A stretch of DNA of 64,000 nt from Persicobacter sp. CCB-QB2. Its GTDB lineage: Bacteria > Bacteroidota > Bacteroidia > Cytophagales > Cyclobacteriaceae. The first letter of the stretch is position 1. Each line of letters starts with the position of its first letter. The notes under the pieces are model-generated. The model was not told where the DNA came from and made no database searches. It saw only the letters and a list, made by a program, of their open reading frames with translations. Made by a program: the position numbers and the translations under genes. The DNA lies in NCBI RefSeq assembly GCF_001274635.1, contig NZ_LBGV01000001.1:3224001-3288000 (forward strand), in the 5' to 3' direction. Shown in pieces: positions 16,046 through 25,857 of this stretch.

Positions 16046-18331
16046 ATGCGCCAAAATAACCACGAAAAAGTAAGTGATATCTTAGCCCAGGTAATGGACT
16101 TACCTCCCCATGAGGTGGAGCCTAAAGTACGGGAATTATGCGCAGGTGATGAAGCCCTGCGTAAAGAGGTATTATCGCTATTAAATTTCGTTGAGGAGCC
16201 TAAAACCAGCACCCAGAGTGCTAAAATCATCCAAAGGGTTGGTGCGGATACCCAATTCACCAAAAACAAAAAACACACCCTTTTAGAGCAATGGAGAAAC
16301 CAGCTCTTACTCCCCAAAAGGGTACGTTTAATGGTGTTAATCTCCTGTTTGTTATTCATTTCTTTTTGCGGAAATCTTTTCAGGAGCGGTGTTAGGAAAC
16401 AAATTGTAGACCAACAGCGGAAGGAGTTGAAATCCATCCTTACTGCCCATCATGAAATTTTGAGTTCCTGGGTAGAAAGTCGCCTGACAGAAATTGAAAG
16501 AGAAGTTAATGACAGTACTGAATTGCGAAATATCTCTGTTGATATTCTGGAGGCGGCCAATAACCTTCCCTTTCTGGATAGCCTATTCGCAGTAAAAGCG
16601 CATGATGATTTCAGTGCATTATTAAATAATCTAACGGAACGGAACAATACCTCTATTATTGCCTTGCTGGACCTGAGTGGGGCGATTGTGGCCTTTCATT
16701 CCAGTAATCCCAAAATTCCTTACGTACCTCAAAGTCAAGTCATAGGCACCTATATCGCCAAAGACTTAATGGGAATATTGGCCGATATTCGAGAAGGTAA
16801 AGCTGTTTTTCTACCTCCTTATCAGGAAGAAAAAAATACCATTATTTCCGATGGACCGACCAATACTTTCTGTTATTTCTGCGCTCCCATACGGGATGAA
16901 AACGGCCGTGTAATTGGAGGTATTGCGGTGGCGATGGATCCCGAGATTCAGTTTTCTAAATTGTTCAATATAGCCCTGGAAGGAAAAGGAGGAGAATCCT
17001 ATGCTTTTGATGATCAGGGGCAATTGATATCCAAAACCATCACTGAGCTAGATAAGGTAGGACTGATAAAGTCCAAGAAAGATACCCTGGTCAAGAAAAA
17101 CGTTCTGACGATGAGAGACCCGGAAAAGAAAAGTGATCTGGTCAAAATTGTACAAGCGGCATTAGAAGAAAAAGCGTCTTTTGGATCTGACTCTCTCACT
17201 TTCGGAGCCTTGATGGAGCCCTATGTCAATTATGCGGGAAAAGAGATGGTGGGGGCCTGGTATTGGCTTCCGGAATATGGCTTCGGTGTTGCCACTGAGG
17301 TGGAAGCTACGGAAGTTTTTGCTCCTATCCGATACATCCGAATTGTATATTTTCCGATGTTCATCGTCATCATTATCCTCTCCATTTTACTTTTTAATAG
17401 TAATGTGAATATTTCGCTTTTGAAGAAAAAGGTCAGCAAGGCCAATAAAATGGGGCATTATGTGATCAAGAAAAAAATTGGAGAAGGAGGATTTGGTGAA
17501 GTCTTTCTGGCAGAACATGCTTTTTTGAGAAGACCTACCGCGATTAAGGTCCTGAAAAAAGAGTTGATCCAGCCGGAGCACCTGCAAAGATTTGAGCGAG
17601 AGGTACAATTAGTGGCGCGCCTGTCTCATCCGAATACCATTCGTGTGTATGATTACAATTACACCAAGGATGGTCGCTTTTATTATGCCATGGAATATCT
17701 GGATGGTATCTCCCTTCAGGAGTTAGTGAATCAGCATGGGGAGCAACCGGTAGAGCGAATTTTACATATCCTTTATCAAATCTCCAAGTCATTAAAAGAA
17801 GCGCATCAGATGGGCTTGGTGCACCGGGATATCAAACCACAGAATATTATGCTTTGCAAGATTGGCGGTGAGCCTGATTTCGTAAAAGTACTGGATTTTG
17901 GTTTGGTGAAGGACATGCGCAATACCGAAGAAATCACGCAGCTGAATCAGGTAGCGGGAACCCCCTCTTATCTGGCCCCGGAAAGAATGACCAATCCGAA
18001 ACTGGCGGATCACCGGGTCGATATTTACGCTTTGGGCGCCATCGGCTTTTTCCTGATGGGGAAAAAATTACTGATTGATATGCTTTCCCAGAGTAACCTG
18101 GGTGGCAAGCCCTTATCTCCGAGCATGATCAATTTAGAAGCTTACCAACTTCATGATCAACCACAGGCCTTTATTGATTTCCTATTCAGCTGTATGGCTT
18201 ATGATATGGAAGACCGGCCAGCGAATATTGAGGAGGTTATTGATCAATTAGAAGCGTTTCGATTAAGCTATAGCTGGACAGAAGCCAAAAGAAAGGAGTG
18301 GTGGAAAAAGTACGATGCTTATGATCTTTAA
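16046..18331 (+). CDS. Transmembrane Ser/Thr protein kinase with extracytoplasmic sensor
   Basis: The 761-aa protein has an unusual order. Residues 1-50 form a short module (LPPHEVEPKVRELCAGDEALRKEVLSLL-like) seen at the N-terminus of many acidobacterial and planctomycete Ser/Thr kinases. A membrane helix lies at about 95-112, then about 315 residues of extracytoplasmic sensor resembling a double Cache domain. A second helix is at about 430-450, and a Hanks-type kinase starts at about 469. The kinase keeps GEGGFGEV, AIKVL, HRDIKPQN, DFG and APE, so it should be active. It probably phosphorylates cytoplasmic targets in response to an external small molecule. Its TAA stop overlaps a repeat-element end. 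Confidence 0.88.
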   Translation: MRQNNHEKVSDILAQVMDLPPHEVEPKVRELCAGDEALRKEVLSLLNFVEEPKTSTQSAKIIQRVGADTQFTKNKKHTLLEQWRNQLLLPKRVRLMVLISCLLFISFCGNLFRSGVRKQIVDQQRKELKSILTAHHEILSSWVESRLTEIEREVNDSTELRNISVDILEAANNLPFLDSLFAVKAHDDFSALLNNLTERNNTSIIALLDLSGAIVAFHSSNPKIPYVPQSQVIGTYIAKDLMGILADIREGKAVFLPPYQEEKNTIISDGPTNTFCYFCAPIRDENGRVIGGIAVAMDPEIQFSKLFNIALEGKGGESYAFDDQGQLISKTITELDKVGLIKSKKDTLVKKNVLTMRDPEKKSDLVKIVQAALEEKASFGSDSLTFGALMEPYVNYAGKEMVGAWYWLPEYGFGVATEVEATEVFAPIRYIRIVYFPMFIVIIILSILLFNSNVNISLLKKKVSKANKMGHYVIKKKIGEGGFGEVFLAEHAFLRRPTAIKVLKKELIQPEHLQRFEREVQLVARLSHPNTIRVYDYNYTKDGRFYYAMEYLDGISLQELVNQHGEQPVERILHILYQISKSLKEAHQMGLVHRDIKPQNIMLCKIGGEPDFVKVLDFGLVKDMRNTEEITQLNQVAGTPSYLAPERMTNPKLADHRVDIYALGAIGFFLMGKKLLIDMLSQSNLGGKPLSPSMINLEAYQLHDQPQAFIDFLFSCMAYDMEDRPANIEEVIDQLEAFRLSYSWTEAKRKEWWKKYDAYDL

Positions 18332-18567
18332 TCCGAATAAGGCATGCCTGAGCCGGATTATACATGCATAAACCTCCGTTTAGCTAAAGCGGAAAAAAGT
18401 GAAGGAATCATTCCCTATTTCGAGTTTTTTCCAAGGAGGCCGCTAAATAAAGAAAAAGCAGGCTAAACTCTATTTGAGCGATTAAAAAATCAGCAAAATC
18501 AGCCAATGCGCTGGCACACGCCCCCTAAGCGCGTCTTAATAAATTAGCGGTGAATATTTCGGGCTAG
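18328..18567 (-). mobile_element. MITE-like repeat with doubled end, minus orientation
   Basis: Reverse-oriented copy. The core element spans about 18350-18567 (AGCCGGATTATACATGCAT ... AGCGGTGAATATTTCGGGC). An extra terminal unit (TTAATCCGAATAAGGCATGCCTG) precedes it and contains the stop codon of the kinase gene at 18329-18331. The interior is more diverged than other copies. Confidence 0.7.
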
Positions 18568-18587
18568 AAAAAAACAGGTATAAACAA

Positions 18588-18615
18588 AAAGGTAAGCTTC
18601 TGCTTACCTTTCTTT
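18588..18615 (-). terminator. Bidirectional terminator
   Basis: AAAGGTAAGC pairs with GCTTACCTTT around TTCT. T-rich flanks on both strands let it end both the kinase transcript and the minus-strand gene that stops at 18627. Confidence 0.8.
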
Positions 18616-18626
18616 ATTTCGAAGTA

Positions 18627-18980
18627 TTATTGCTTCTCCTTTTTCATCAGTCTCATTCTTTGAAGCATCTTTTTCTCTTTCTTCCAGAAAAAATCAAATT
18701 GTCCAAAGATCCATCCGTAGACTAGGATTAAAATCTGATAAGAGGGGAATACAAAAACCAAATAAGTAATTACTTTCAACCACATTGGGGTGGTATCGTC
18801 ATAACCCAATGCAAAGTAGAGTCCTTTTCTAAGCCAGACCACCGTGGAACCCGTCAGGGAAAAAACCAAAAGAATAATCAACACCTGCCAGGCGCTATCC
18901 AACTCCCATTTTTTCTCCATTTTGGCAATCCATCCCACTTTGGCAAGTTTACCTTGCTTATTAATATCTTCGGAAATCAT
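18627..18980 (-). CDS. Small two-helix membrane protein (DUF6787-like)
   Basis: The 117-aa protein has a soluble N-terminus (MEKKWELDSAWQVL-type stretch), a first membrane helix (LIILLVFSLTGSTVVWL), a second around residues 70-90 and a very basic tail (KKEKKMLQRMRLMKKEKQ). The pattern matches a Bacteroidota-only family that I know as DUF6787; assignment is by memory of its general form. Function unknown. It is monocistronic, convergent with the kinase gene. Confidence 0.6.
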   Translation of the reverse strand: MISEDINKQGKLAKVGWIAKMEKKWELDSAWQVLIILLVFSLTGSTVVWLRKGLYFALGYDDTTPMWLKVITYLVFVFPSYQILILVYGWIFGQFDFFWKKEKKMLQRMRLMKKEKQ

Positions 18981-19106
18981 GTTTTTTCGCTTCTACCTGA
19001 TGATTATCAGTTCGCAATTTAAGAAAAATTGTCAATTCCAGTATATCCAATTACTATTTCCTGCTTAAAACAGGACTTAACGAACTAGAAAGCAACTCCT
19101 TACAAC

Positions 19107-19271
19107 TTAATAGATCGTTTTATACTTGGTATGTCCTCTTCCTTTGTCTTTAATTGTTTTTTTCTTCCCATACGAGTTATAGGTCTTTTTTGCGCAGGAA
19201 CTAAGTCCTGTTCCGAAAAGCACCATTAAAGCGCCGAACAGCACCGCCAAAAGATTTCTTCTGATTTTCAT
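19107..19271 (-). CDS. Small lipoprotein (54 aa)
   Basis: I read ATG at 19269-19271 to TAA at 19107-19109. MKIRRNLLAVLFGALMVLFGTG is a signal peptide and LSSC a lipobox (acylated Cys at residue 26). The mature part is a short basic peptide (KKTYNSYGKKKTIKDKGRG...). Such tiny basic lipoproteins are common and uncharacterised in Bacteroidota. It stands alone between the DUF6787-like gene and the fad operon. Confidence 0.65.
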   Translation of the reverse strand: MKIRRNLLAVLFGALMVLFGTGLSSCAKKTYNSYGKKKTIKDKGRGHTKYKTIY

Positions 19272-19414
19272 AATAAGATTTAATGTGGGTTTTTATCAAA
19301 TAATACTTTCCATGGTTTTGGGTTCACAAAAACGTAAGTGAAATCACGGAAACGCATTTTTCTATTAATGAACATAAAAATCCATTATTCATCAATATCT
19401 AATAAAAAAATAAA

Positions 19415-19440
19415 AAAACCGGCCCAAACAGACCGGTTTT
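19415..19440 (-). terminator. fad operon terminator
   Basis: AAAACCGG and CCGGTTTT pair around a 10-nt loop. On the minus strand it is followed by TTTTTTATTTTTTT, 45 bp after the last fad gene. Confidence 0.8.
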
Positions 19441-19484
19441 ATTTCCCTTTGAAAAAAGGGAAGCATCACACACCATTAAATTCT

Positions 19485-21290
19485 TTAATTGAAAGGATAA
19501 TCCCCCTTATCCAGACAATAATCAGCAATGGTTCTTCTGGCTACTTTCAAATTATGAGGCTGCACTTTTGTATAGCGCTTTAAGCCCATGAGCATCATTC
19601 TCATTTCGTCGCCTTCCGCAAAAGCATAAATGGCTTGCTTACCCGCCTTTGTGGCTTCATCTACTGCATAATGGGCATAGACCTTCACCATTTCAATATG
19701 CACTTTAGCCGCCTCTACTCCCTCAGATTCAATGATACGCTCCGTACGCAATACCGCCGATTCCAAAGCATAAACCTGAATCAGCATATCCGCCAGATTC
19801 ATCAGAATTTCCTGCTCATCTTTTAGGGTGGCCATCAACTTCTGCACCGCTGCCCCGGCAATCATCAAGCCTGCCTTTTTCAGGTTTTTGATTAATTTAT
19901 GCTCAGCGGCCAATACACGCTCGTCATCATCTCCACCGAAATCCGGAATAGAAGTGAGCTCTTTGGCCACCGCCATAGCCGGACTCATCAGATCCAGTTT
20001 ACCTTTCAATGCTCTTTTCAGCAACATATCGATGGTCAACATGCGATTGATTTCATTGGTTCCCTCGAAAATTCGATTGATACGGGAATCACGATAAGCT
20101 CTTTCCATCGGCGCATCTGCAGAATAACCCATACCGCCATATACCTGAACGCCTTCATCGACTACAAAATCCAAAGTCTCGGAGCCGTGCACTTTCAACA
20201 TGGCACATTCAATGGCAAATTCTTCTACTGCCTTTAATTTAGCTTCCCCTTCTTCCATTCCTCCGGCAACCAAAGCATCATAGGCGTCATCAATATTTTG
20301 TCCGGCACGATAGGTGGCGGCTTCCGAAGCATAAACCCGTGCCATCATTTCGCCCAGCTTGTGTTTTATCGCCCCGAATTCCGCAATGGATTTCCCGAAT
20401 TGCTTACGCTCCTGGGAGTAATTCAAAGCATTTTTGATCACCCCTTTAGCGGCTCCCAAGGTAGCAGAAGCCAATTTGATACGACCAATATTCAGGATAT
20501 TCAAAGCGATCTTGAAACCATTCTCCCGCTCTGAAAGCATATTTTCCACCGGCACCTTACAGTCGTTGAAGAAAATCTGACGGGTAGAAGAACCTTTAAT
20601 CCCCATCTTTTTCTCTTCCTCATTCATGGTCACCCCACCAAAGCCTTTCTCCACGATGAAAGCCGTCAGGTTCTTATCGTCCTCTATTTTAGCAAATACA
20701 ATGAAGACATCGGCAAAACCTCCATTGGTGATCCACATCTTCTGACCATTGATCAAATAATGTTTACCGTCCGGAGTAAGGTCCGCCTTGGTTTTACCGG
20801 AGTTGGCATCAGAACCGGAATCGGGCTCGGTCAAACAATAAGAAGCTTTCCATTCCCCGGTGGCCAATTTTGGCAGGTATTTGGCTTTCTGCTCCTCATT
20901 TCCATAATACAAAATCGGAAGGGTACCAATGCCCGTATGTGCCGACAAGGCTACTGCGAAGGAGTAACCTGCACCTACTTTCTCTGCGATCAACATGGAG
21001 GTGTTGAAGTCCATCCCAAAGCCACCATATTGTTCCGGAATGGAAGTTCCCAATAATCCCAACTCACCGGATTTATCTAATAAATTCGGCATCAACTTCG
21101 GATCTTTCATCGCATCAAGCTCCTCCACTTTAGGATATACTTCATGCTCCACGAAATCCGTACAAGTTTGCGCTATCATTTTTTGTTCTTCACTCCACTG
21201 CTCGGGCGTAAAAACATCTTGAGGGGAGGTTTCGGAAATCAGGAACTCGCCTCCTTTAATGGCTTTTTTTTCTTTGTTCAGGGTCTCCAT
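19485..21290 (-). CDS. fadE: Long acyl-CoA dehydrogenase (FadE-like)
   Basis: It performs the first, FAD-dependent oxidation of acyl-CoA to trans-2-enoyl-CoA. The 601-aa chain has the usual dehydrogenase body (residues 40-420) with YCLTEPDSGSDA, the WITNGGFAD substrate loop and RIFEGTNEINR carrying the catalytic Glu. A C-terminal helical extension of about 170 residues is typical of the approximately 590-aa Bacillus FadE type. It is the last gene of the marR-fadN-fadA-fadE operon, 94 bp after fadA. Confidence 0.93.
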   Translation of the reverse strand: METLNKEKKAIKGGEFLISETSPQDVFTPEQWSEEQKMIAQTCTDFVEHEVYPKVEELDAMKDPKLMPNLLDKSGELGLLGTSIPEQYGGFGMDFNTSMLIAEKVGAGYSFAVALSAHTGIGTLPILYYGNEEQKAKYLPKLATGEWKASYCLTEPDSGSDANSGKTKADLTPDGKHYLINGQKMWITNGGFADVFIVFAKIEDDKNLTAFIVEKGFGGVTMNEEEKKMGIKGSSTRQIFFNDCKVPVENMLSERENGFKIALNILNIGRIKLASATLGAAKGVIKNALNYSQERKQFGKSIAEFGAIKHKLGEMMARVYASEAATYRAGQNIDDAYDALVAGGMEEGEAKLKAVEEFAIECAMLKVHGSETLDFVVDEGVQVYGGMGYSADAPMERAYRDSRINRIFEGTNEINRMLTIDMLLKRALKGKLDLMSPAMAVAKELTSIPDFGGDDDERVLAAEHKLIKNLKKAGLMIAGAAVQKLMATLKDEQEILMNLADMLIQVYALESAVLRTERIIESEGVEAAKVHIEMVKVYAHYAVDEATKAGKQAIYAFAEGDEMRMMLMGLKRYTKVQPHNLKVARRTIADYCLDKGDYPFN

Positions 21291-21384
21291 AATAGGGTAT
21301 AGTTTATTTTGTTGTTCGAAAGAGGGGGGAGGCGGACTGACAATCGCCTCCCTTCAAATATGTGTGAATTTGTCCTTGTCGGAC

Positions 21385-22557
21385 TTATTTGAGTAGTTCG
21401 TAAACACCAGCTACACCCTGACCACCACCCACGCAGGCGGTTACCATTCCGTATTTCTGATTTCTACGACGCATTTCATTGAATAATTGAACCGATAGCT
21501 TCGCACCAGTACAACCCAGTGGGTGTCCCAGGGCAATTGCTCCTCCGTTCACATTGACGATTTCGGGATTCAACTCTGCACCTTTAATCACACCCAAAGC
21601 CTGAGCGGCAAAGGCCTCATTCAACTCGATTTGCTCGATGTCTGCCAATTGCAAACCTGCCAGCTTCAAGGCTTTTGGGATCGCCTCCACTGGCCCGATA
21701 CCCATCAATTTGGGCGCTACTCCGGCCACGGAATAGCTCACCAAACGGGCTATTGGCTCAAGATTATATTCTTTCACCATGGCTTCTGACATCACCATGA
21801 CAAAAGCGGCACCATCGGATGTTTGAGAGGAATTACCAGCGGTTACCTGCCCGCCCATAGCGAAAGCAGGACGTAATTTCCCCAAGGCTTCCATGGTTGA
21901 AGCTCGAGGTCCTTCATCCTGATCTACCACAAATGAACGGCTCTTGCGCTTCATTTTTTCATCGAGGTAAACCTCTTCAATCGAAATCGGTACGATCTCA
22001 TCTTTGAACTTCTGTTGCTCCAAAGCGACCAAAGCCTTTTGATGAGAATTCAATGCGAACTGATCGGCATCTTCCCGGCTGATCTCATATTTCAAAGCCA
22101 CCTGCTCCGCCGTCAAACCCATCGAGGTGTAATAATCCGGCGTCTCATTGGCTATGTTATAGTTCAAAGCCGTTTTGAAACCCATCATCGGCACCATCGA
22201 CATGGACTCTGCTCCACCGGCAATGATACATTCCGCCTGCCCAGCATGGATTCTGGCACTCGCGATTGCAATCGCCTCCAAACCGGAACCACAATAACGG
22301 TTCACGATGAAACCCGGAGTTTCAATGCCCAATGCTAATAAAGAGATCATTCTCCCCATTTGCATGCCTTGCTCTGCTTCCGGAATGGCACAACCCACGA
22401 TAAGATCATCCACTCTTTTGGTGTCAAAACCATCCACCTGATTCACCAGGTGTTTGATCACATCCGAGGCGATATCATCCGGACGGGTAAACCTGAAACC
22501 GCCCTTTTTCGCCTTTCCTACTGCCGATCGATAACCGGCAACGATATATGCATTCAT
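21385..22557 (-). CDS. fadA: Acetyl-CoA acyltransferase (thiolase)
   Basis: FadA cleaves 3-ketoacyl-CoA with CoA, the last step of beta-oxidation. The 390-aa protein from the ATG at 22557 (MNAYIVAGYRSAVGKA) is standard thiolase length. The nucleophilic Cys is in NRYCGSGLEA, the catalytic His in GHPLGCTGA, and the acid/base Cys in CVGGGQG. An alternative earlier start would add 18 residues overlapping the end of fadN. It follows fadN by 31 bp. Confidence 0.95.
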   Translation of the reverse strand: MNAYIVAGYRSAVGKAKKGGFRFTRPDDIASDVIKHLVNQVDGFDTKRVDDLIVGCAIPEAEQGMQMGRMISLLALGIETPGFIVNRYCGSGLEAIAIASARIHAGQAECIIAGGAESMSMVPMMGFKTALNYNIANETPDYYTSMGLTAEQVALKYEISREDADQFALNSHQKALVALEQQKFKDEIVPISIEEVYLDEKMKRKSRSFVVDQDEGPRASTMEALGKLRPAFAMGGQVTAGNSSQTSDGAAFVMVMSEAMVKEYNLEPIARLVSYSVAGVAPKLMGIGPVEAIPKALKLAGLQLADIEQIELNEAFAAQALGVIKGAELNPEIVNVNGGAIALGHPLGCTGAKLSVQLFNEMRRRNQKYGMVTACVGGGQGVAGVYELLK

Positions 22558-22588
22558 GATTATTTCTTTTGCGTTTGGTAAAGGGATA

Positions 22589-24988
22589 TTAGTTGCGTAA
22601 CGGCTTACCACCGTTCAGAATAGCCTGGATTCTTTCCAAAGTCTTCTTCTCTCCGGTCAGGGACAGGAAGGCCTCTCTTTCCAAATCCAGTAGATATTGC
22701 TCGGTCACCATGGTAGGAGCAGACAAATCACCACCACACATCACATGGGCAATTTTATGAGCGATCTTCACATCATGATCCGAGATATAATTCCCCATTC
22801 TCATGCCATTCACTCCGGCGTAGAACATCGCCATTCCTCCACGTCCCTGTACTTTGAAAGTGCGCTGTGGCTTTTGGGTGTAGCCCTCTGCCGCCAACTT
22901 CAATACCGTCGCTTTGGCCTCCGTGATCTGACGATTCTTACTCAAGGTAATGCCATCGACCGGTCTCAGGATATTCATTCCTAATGCTTCGTGAGCGGAG
23001 GTAGCCACTTTAGCGGTTGCAATAGACATGAAAGCCTCCTGCAAGGCATTATATTCCACATCCCCTTCCACATAGCGATCCGCAGCTCTCAATGTCAATT
23101 CCTTGGTGCCACCACCAGCAGGAATCAAACCAACGCCCACTTCCACCAAACCGATATAGGTCTCGGCAGCCATTTGTACGCGATCCGCGTGTAACGTCAA
23201 TTCGCAACCTCCACCCAGGGTTAAAGCATGTGGTGCTACTACTACCGGAACGGAAGAATAACGAGCGCGCATCATCGTTTTCTGGAAGGCTGCAATCATG
23301 AAGTCGATCTCATCGTATTCCTGCTCAATGGCATTCATGAAGATCAGGGCCAGATTTGCACCGGCGGAGAAGTTTTGCCCATTATTGGCAATGACCAATC
23401 CGGTATATTTTTCTTCGGCAAGGGTAATGGCTTTATTAATGGCCTCGATCACCTCACCGCCCATGGTATTCATTTTGGAATGGAATTCCAGGTTCAAAAC
23501 GCCATCTCCAATATCAAAAATAGAAGCACCTGAATTTTTCCAAACCACCTTGCTCTCCCGAAGATTATCCAAAATGATGTAATCTTCTGTACCTGCAATG
23601 CCTTTGAAAGATTTGGTTGGAATATCATAGAAGGTCGTTGCTCCGGCTTCTGCTTTGAAGAAGGATTCATGTCCGGCTTCCAGCATTTCATAAACCCAAG
23701 CGGCAGGCTTGTATCCAGCGGCTTCCATTTTAGCTACCGTCTTGCGAACACCCACCAAATCCCAAGTCTTGAACGGACCAACTTCCCAACCGAAACCGGC
23801 GCAAAGGGCATCATCTATTTTGTAGAGCTCATCGGTGATTTCCGGAATACGATTGGATACATATTGAAACAAGCCAAAGAAGGAATCACGGTAAAACTCC
23901 CCGGCTTGATCTTTTCCGGAAAGCAATATTTTAAAGCGCTCCTTAACATCATCAATCGGCTTAGTCATTTCAAGGGTAGGGAAGGAAGCCTTTTGTTTAG
24001 GCTTGTATTCCATATCCTCCAGATCCAGCGTCAGGATGACCTTCTTACCATTCTCATCTTTGGTTTTCTTATAAAAGCCTTGCTTCGTTTTATCTCCCAG
24101 CCATTTTTTCTCGATCATTTCATTGATCACCGGTGGCAGGTTGAAAGTCTCCCGGCTTTCATCATTTTCCAAGGCCGCATAGAGGTTGTTGGCTACTTTC
24201 ACCAGTGTATCCAAACCCACGACATCAGAGGTTCTGAAGGTGGCAGATTTCGGACGACCGATCACCGGACCAGTAAGTTTATCAATCTGATCGATATTCA
24301 GCCCTAGCTTCTGCATGGAATCCACCACTTTCAGAATGGCATAAATCCCCACTCTGTTGGCAATAAATGCAGGGGTATCCTTACAAAGCACAGTGGTTTT
24401 ACCCAGATAAACATCTCCGTATTTCATGAAGAAGTCCACAATCTCCGGATCAGTATATGGCGTCGGGATGATCTCCAACAATTTCAAATACCTTGGCGGA
24501 TTGAAGAAGTGCGTCCCGCAGAAATGCTTTTTAAAATCATCCGATCTGCCCTCCAACATTAAATGAATGGGGATACCGGAGGTATTGGAAGTGATCAAAG
24601 TACCCGGCTTACGGAACTGCTCCACCTGATCGAAAACCTTTCTCTTGATTTCCAGATTTTCCACCACCACTTCAATAATCCAATCCACCTCTTTGATTTT
24701 CGACATATCATCATCGAAATTCCCAAGGCTTACGCGTGATTGAAATGACTTATCGTAAAGGGAAGCGGGTTTAGCTTTTACGGCGGTTTGGAACATCTCC
24801 GTCACAATGCGATTACGCACCTGAGGGGATTCCATCGTCAGGCCTTTTTGCTGCTCCGCTTCGGAAAGTTCCCGAGGAACAATATCCAGCAAAAGCACCT
24901 CGACGCCAATGTTGGCCAAATGACAAGCAATGCGGGAGCCCATAATTCCTGAGCCCAGGATTGCTGCTTTTTTGATTGATCGGTTCAT
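22589..24988 (-). CDS. fadN: 3-hydroxyacyl-CoA dehydrogenase / enoyl-CoA hydratase (FadN type)
   Basis: This 799-aa bifunctional enzyme does the hydration and second oxidation of beta-oxidation. The NAD-binding dehydrogenase domain comes first (GSGIMGSRIA at residues 12-21, then the HAD C-terminal domains). The hydratase comes last (NGQNFSAGANLAL, GGGCELTLHADR). This order is reversed compared with E. coli FadB and fits Bacillus FadN, which also sits in a fadN-fadA-fadE operon. It is 43 bp downstream of the MarR gene. Confidence 0.93.
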   Translation of the reverse strand: MNRSIKKAAILGSGIMGSRIACHLANIGVEVLLLDIVPRELSEAEQQKGLTMESPQVRNRIVTEMFQTAVKAKPASLYDKSFQSRVSLGNFDDDMSKIKEVDWIIEVVVENLEIKRKVFDQVEQFRKPGTLITSNTSGIPIHLMLEGRSDDFKKHFCGTHFFNPPRYLKLLEIIPTPYTDPEIVDFFMKYGDVYLGKTTVLCKDTPAFIANRVGIYAILKVVDSMQKLGLNIDQIDKLTGPVIGRPKSATFRTSDVVGLDTLVKVANNLYAALENDESRETFNLPPVINEMIEKKWLGDKTKQGFYKKTKDENGKKVILTLDLEDMEYKPKQKASFPTLEMTKPIDDVKERFKILLSGKDQAGEFYRDSFFGLFQYVSNRIPEITDELYKIDDALCAGFGWEVGPFKTWDLVGVRKTVAKMEAAGYKPAAWVYEMLEAGHESFFKAEAGATTFYDIPTKSFKGIAGTEDYIILDNLRESKVVWKNSGASIFDIGDGVLNLEFHSKMNTMGGEVIEAINKAITLAEEKYTGLVIANNGQNFSAGANLALIFMNAIEQEYDEIDFMIAAFQKTMMRARYSSVPVVVAPHALTLGGGCELTLHADRVQMAAETYIGLVEVGVGLIPAGGGTKELTLRAADRYVEGDVEYNALQEAFMSIATAKVATSAHEALGMNILRPVDGITLSKNRQITEAKATVLKLAAEGYTQKPQRTFKVQGRGGMAMFYAGVNGMRMGNYISDHDVKIAHKIAHVMCGGDLSAPTMVTEQYLLDLEREAFLSLTGEKKTLERIQAILNGGKPLRN

Positions 24989-25031
24989 GGTGTGGTAAAA
25001 AATTTTGTTTTGGGTTTAGTTTAAGGGAATT

Positions 25032-25508
25032 TTATTTCAGGTCTGCGGACTGATAATCTGCCAACAGGTTAGTTTTCTTCTTTAAGCTTGCATCCACCAC
25101 CTCGTTTACTTTTCCGGACACTCGGAAAAAAGTAGCTAGCTCTTCCTCACTTACTTTATCTCTTACCTCATGATTAAAGGCCTTCACCGTAGCGATGGAA
25201 ACGCTTCTTTTCTTGCGGCCTTCTTCAGTCAGAAATATTAAAACTGACCTTTTATCATACTTGTCTCTTTCCCGGTAAATCAGACCCCGGTCTTCCATAT
25301 TTTTAAGTAAGCGAGACAGTGACCGACTTTCCAAGCCCATTAAAGGGGCAATTTTGGTAGCGGGCATACCTTCGGTGGGGTGGATGTTCAGTAACACATA
25401 ACCAATGGAGGTCGTTATCTCCTGGGAGGAAGCATATTTATTATACATCCGGGAGATGGCATGCCAGGTGGCTTTAAAAATATAATCTACAGTTTCTTCT
25501 TTCTTCAT
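25032..25508 (-). CDS. MarR-family transcriptional regulator
   Basis: At 158 aa from the ATG at 25508, it has the MarR winged-helix core: EGMPATKIAPLMGLESRSLSRLLKNMEDRGLIYRE followed by the wing KYDKRSVLIFLTEEGR. As first gene of the fad operon it is most likely the operon's repressor, released by acyl-CoA or a related ligand. A 12-bp perfect palindrome (25546-25557) upstream is the likely operator. The GTG at 25514 is a less likely start. Confidence 0.9.
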   Translation of the reverse strand: MKKEETVDYIFKATWHAISRMYNKYASSQEITTSIGYVLLNIHPTEGMPATKIAPLMGLESRSLSRLLKNMEDRGLIYRERDKYDKRSVLIFLTEEGRKKRSVSIATVKAFNHEVRDKVSEEELATFFRVSGKVNEVVDASLKKKTNLLADYQSADLK

Positions 25509-25857
25509 ACTCACAGCGTCTTAACCTAATATAACGAAAATTTGTTCTGCATGCAGACTATTTTTGCAAAAAATTGATATTCAATAGCATTAATAAGAAA
25601 CTAAAGACATGATAAAACCCTCAAAATCCGACTATTCTGTACTCAATAAGGAAACTGCGCCATAAAAAAAATAGACTTATTCTTATCTTACTTCAAAAAG
25701 GTCAGCAATCAACTCAAATAAAGTCTAAAATTTATAACAATAAACACCTTTTGATAATGTCATAATATGACGTAAATATTGAAGCCATAACACTTGCTTT
25801 TCTCAATAAAATCCTCAAATTTTAATTAAAACAACATAACCACTAAGTATTTAATGT
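25509..25857. other. Divergent promoter region marR / ndk
   Basis: AT-rich and without ORFs. It holds the MarR-operator candidate and a second palindrome, GTCATAATATGAC (25759-25771), closer to ndk. Confidence 0.5.
25546..25557. promoter_or_regulatory. Candidate MarR operator palindrome
   Basis: TCTGCATGCAGA is a perfect 12-bp inverted repeat 38 bp upstream of the marR start codon, the position expected for autorepression of the fad operon. Confidence 0.5.
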
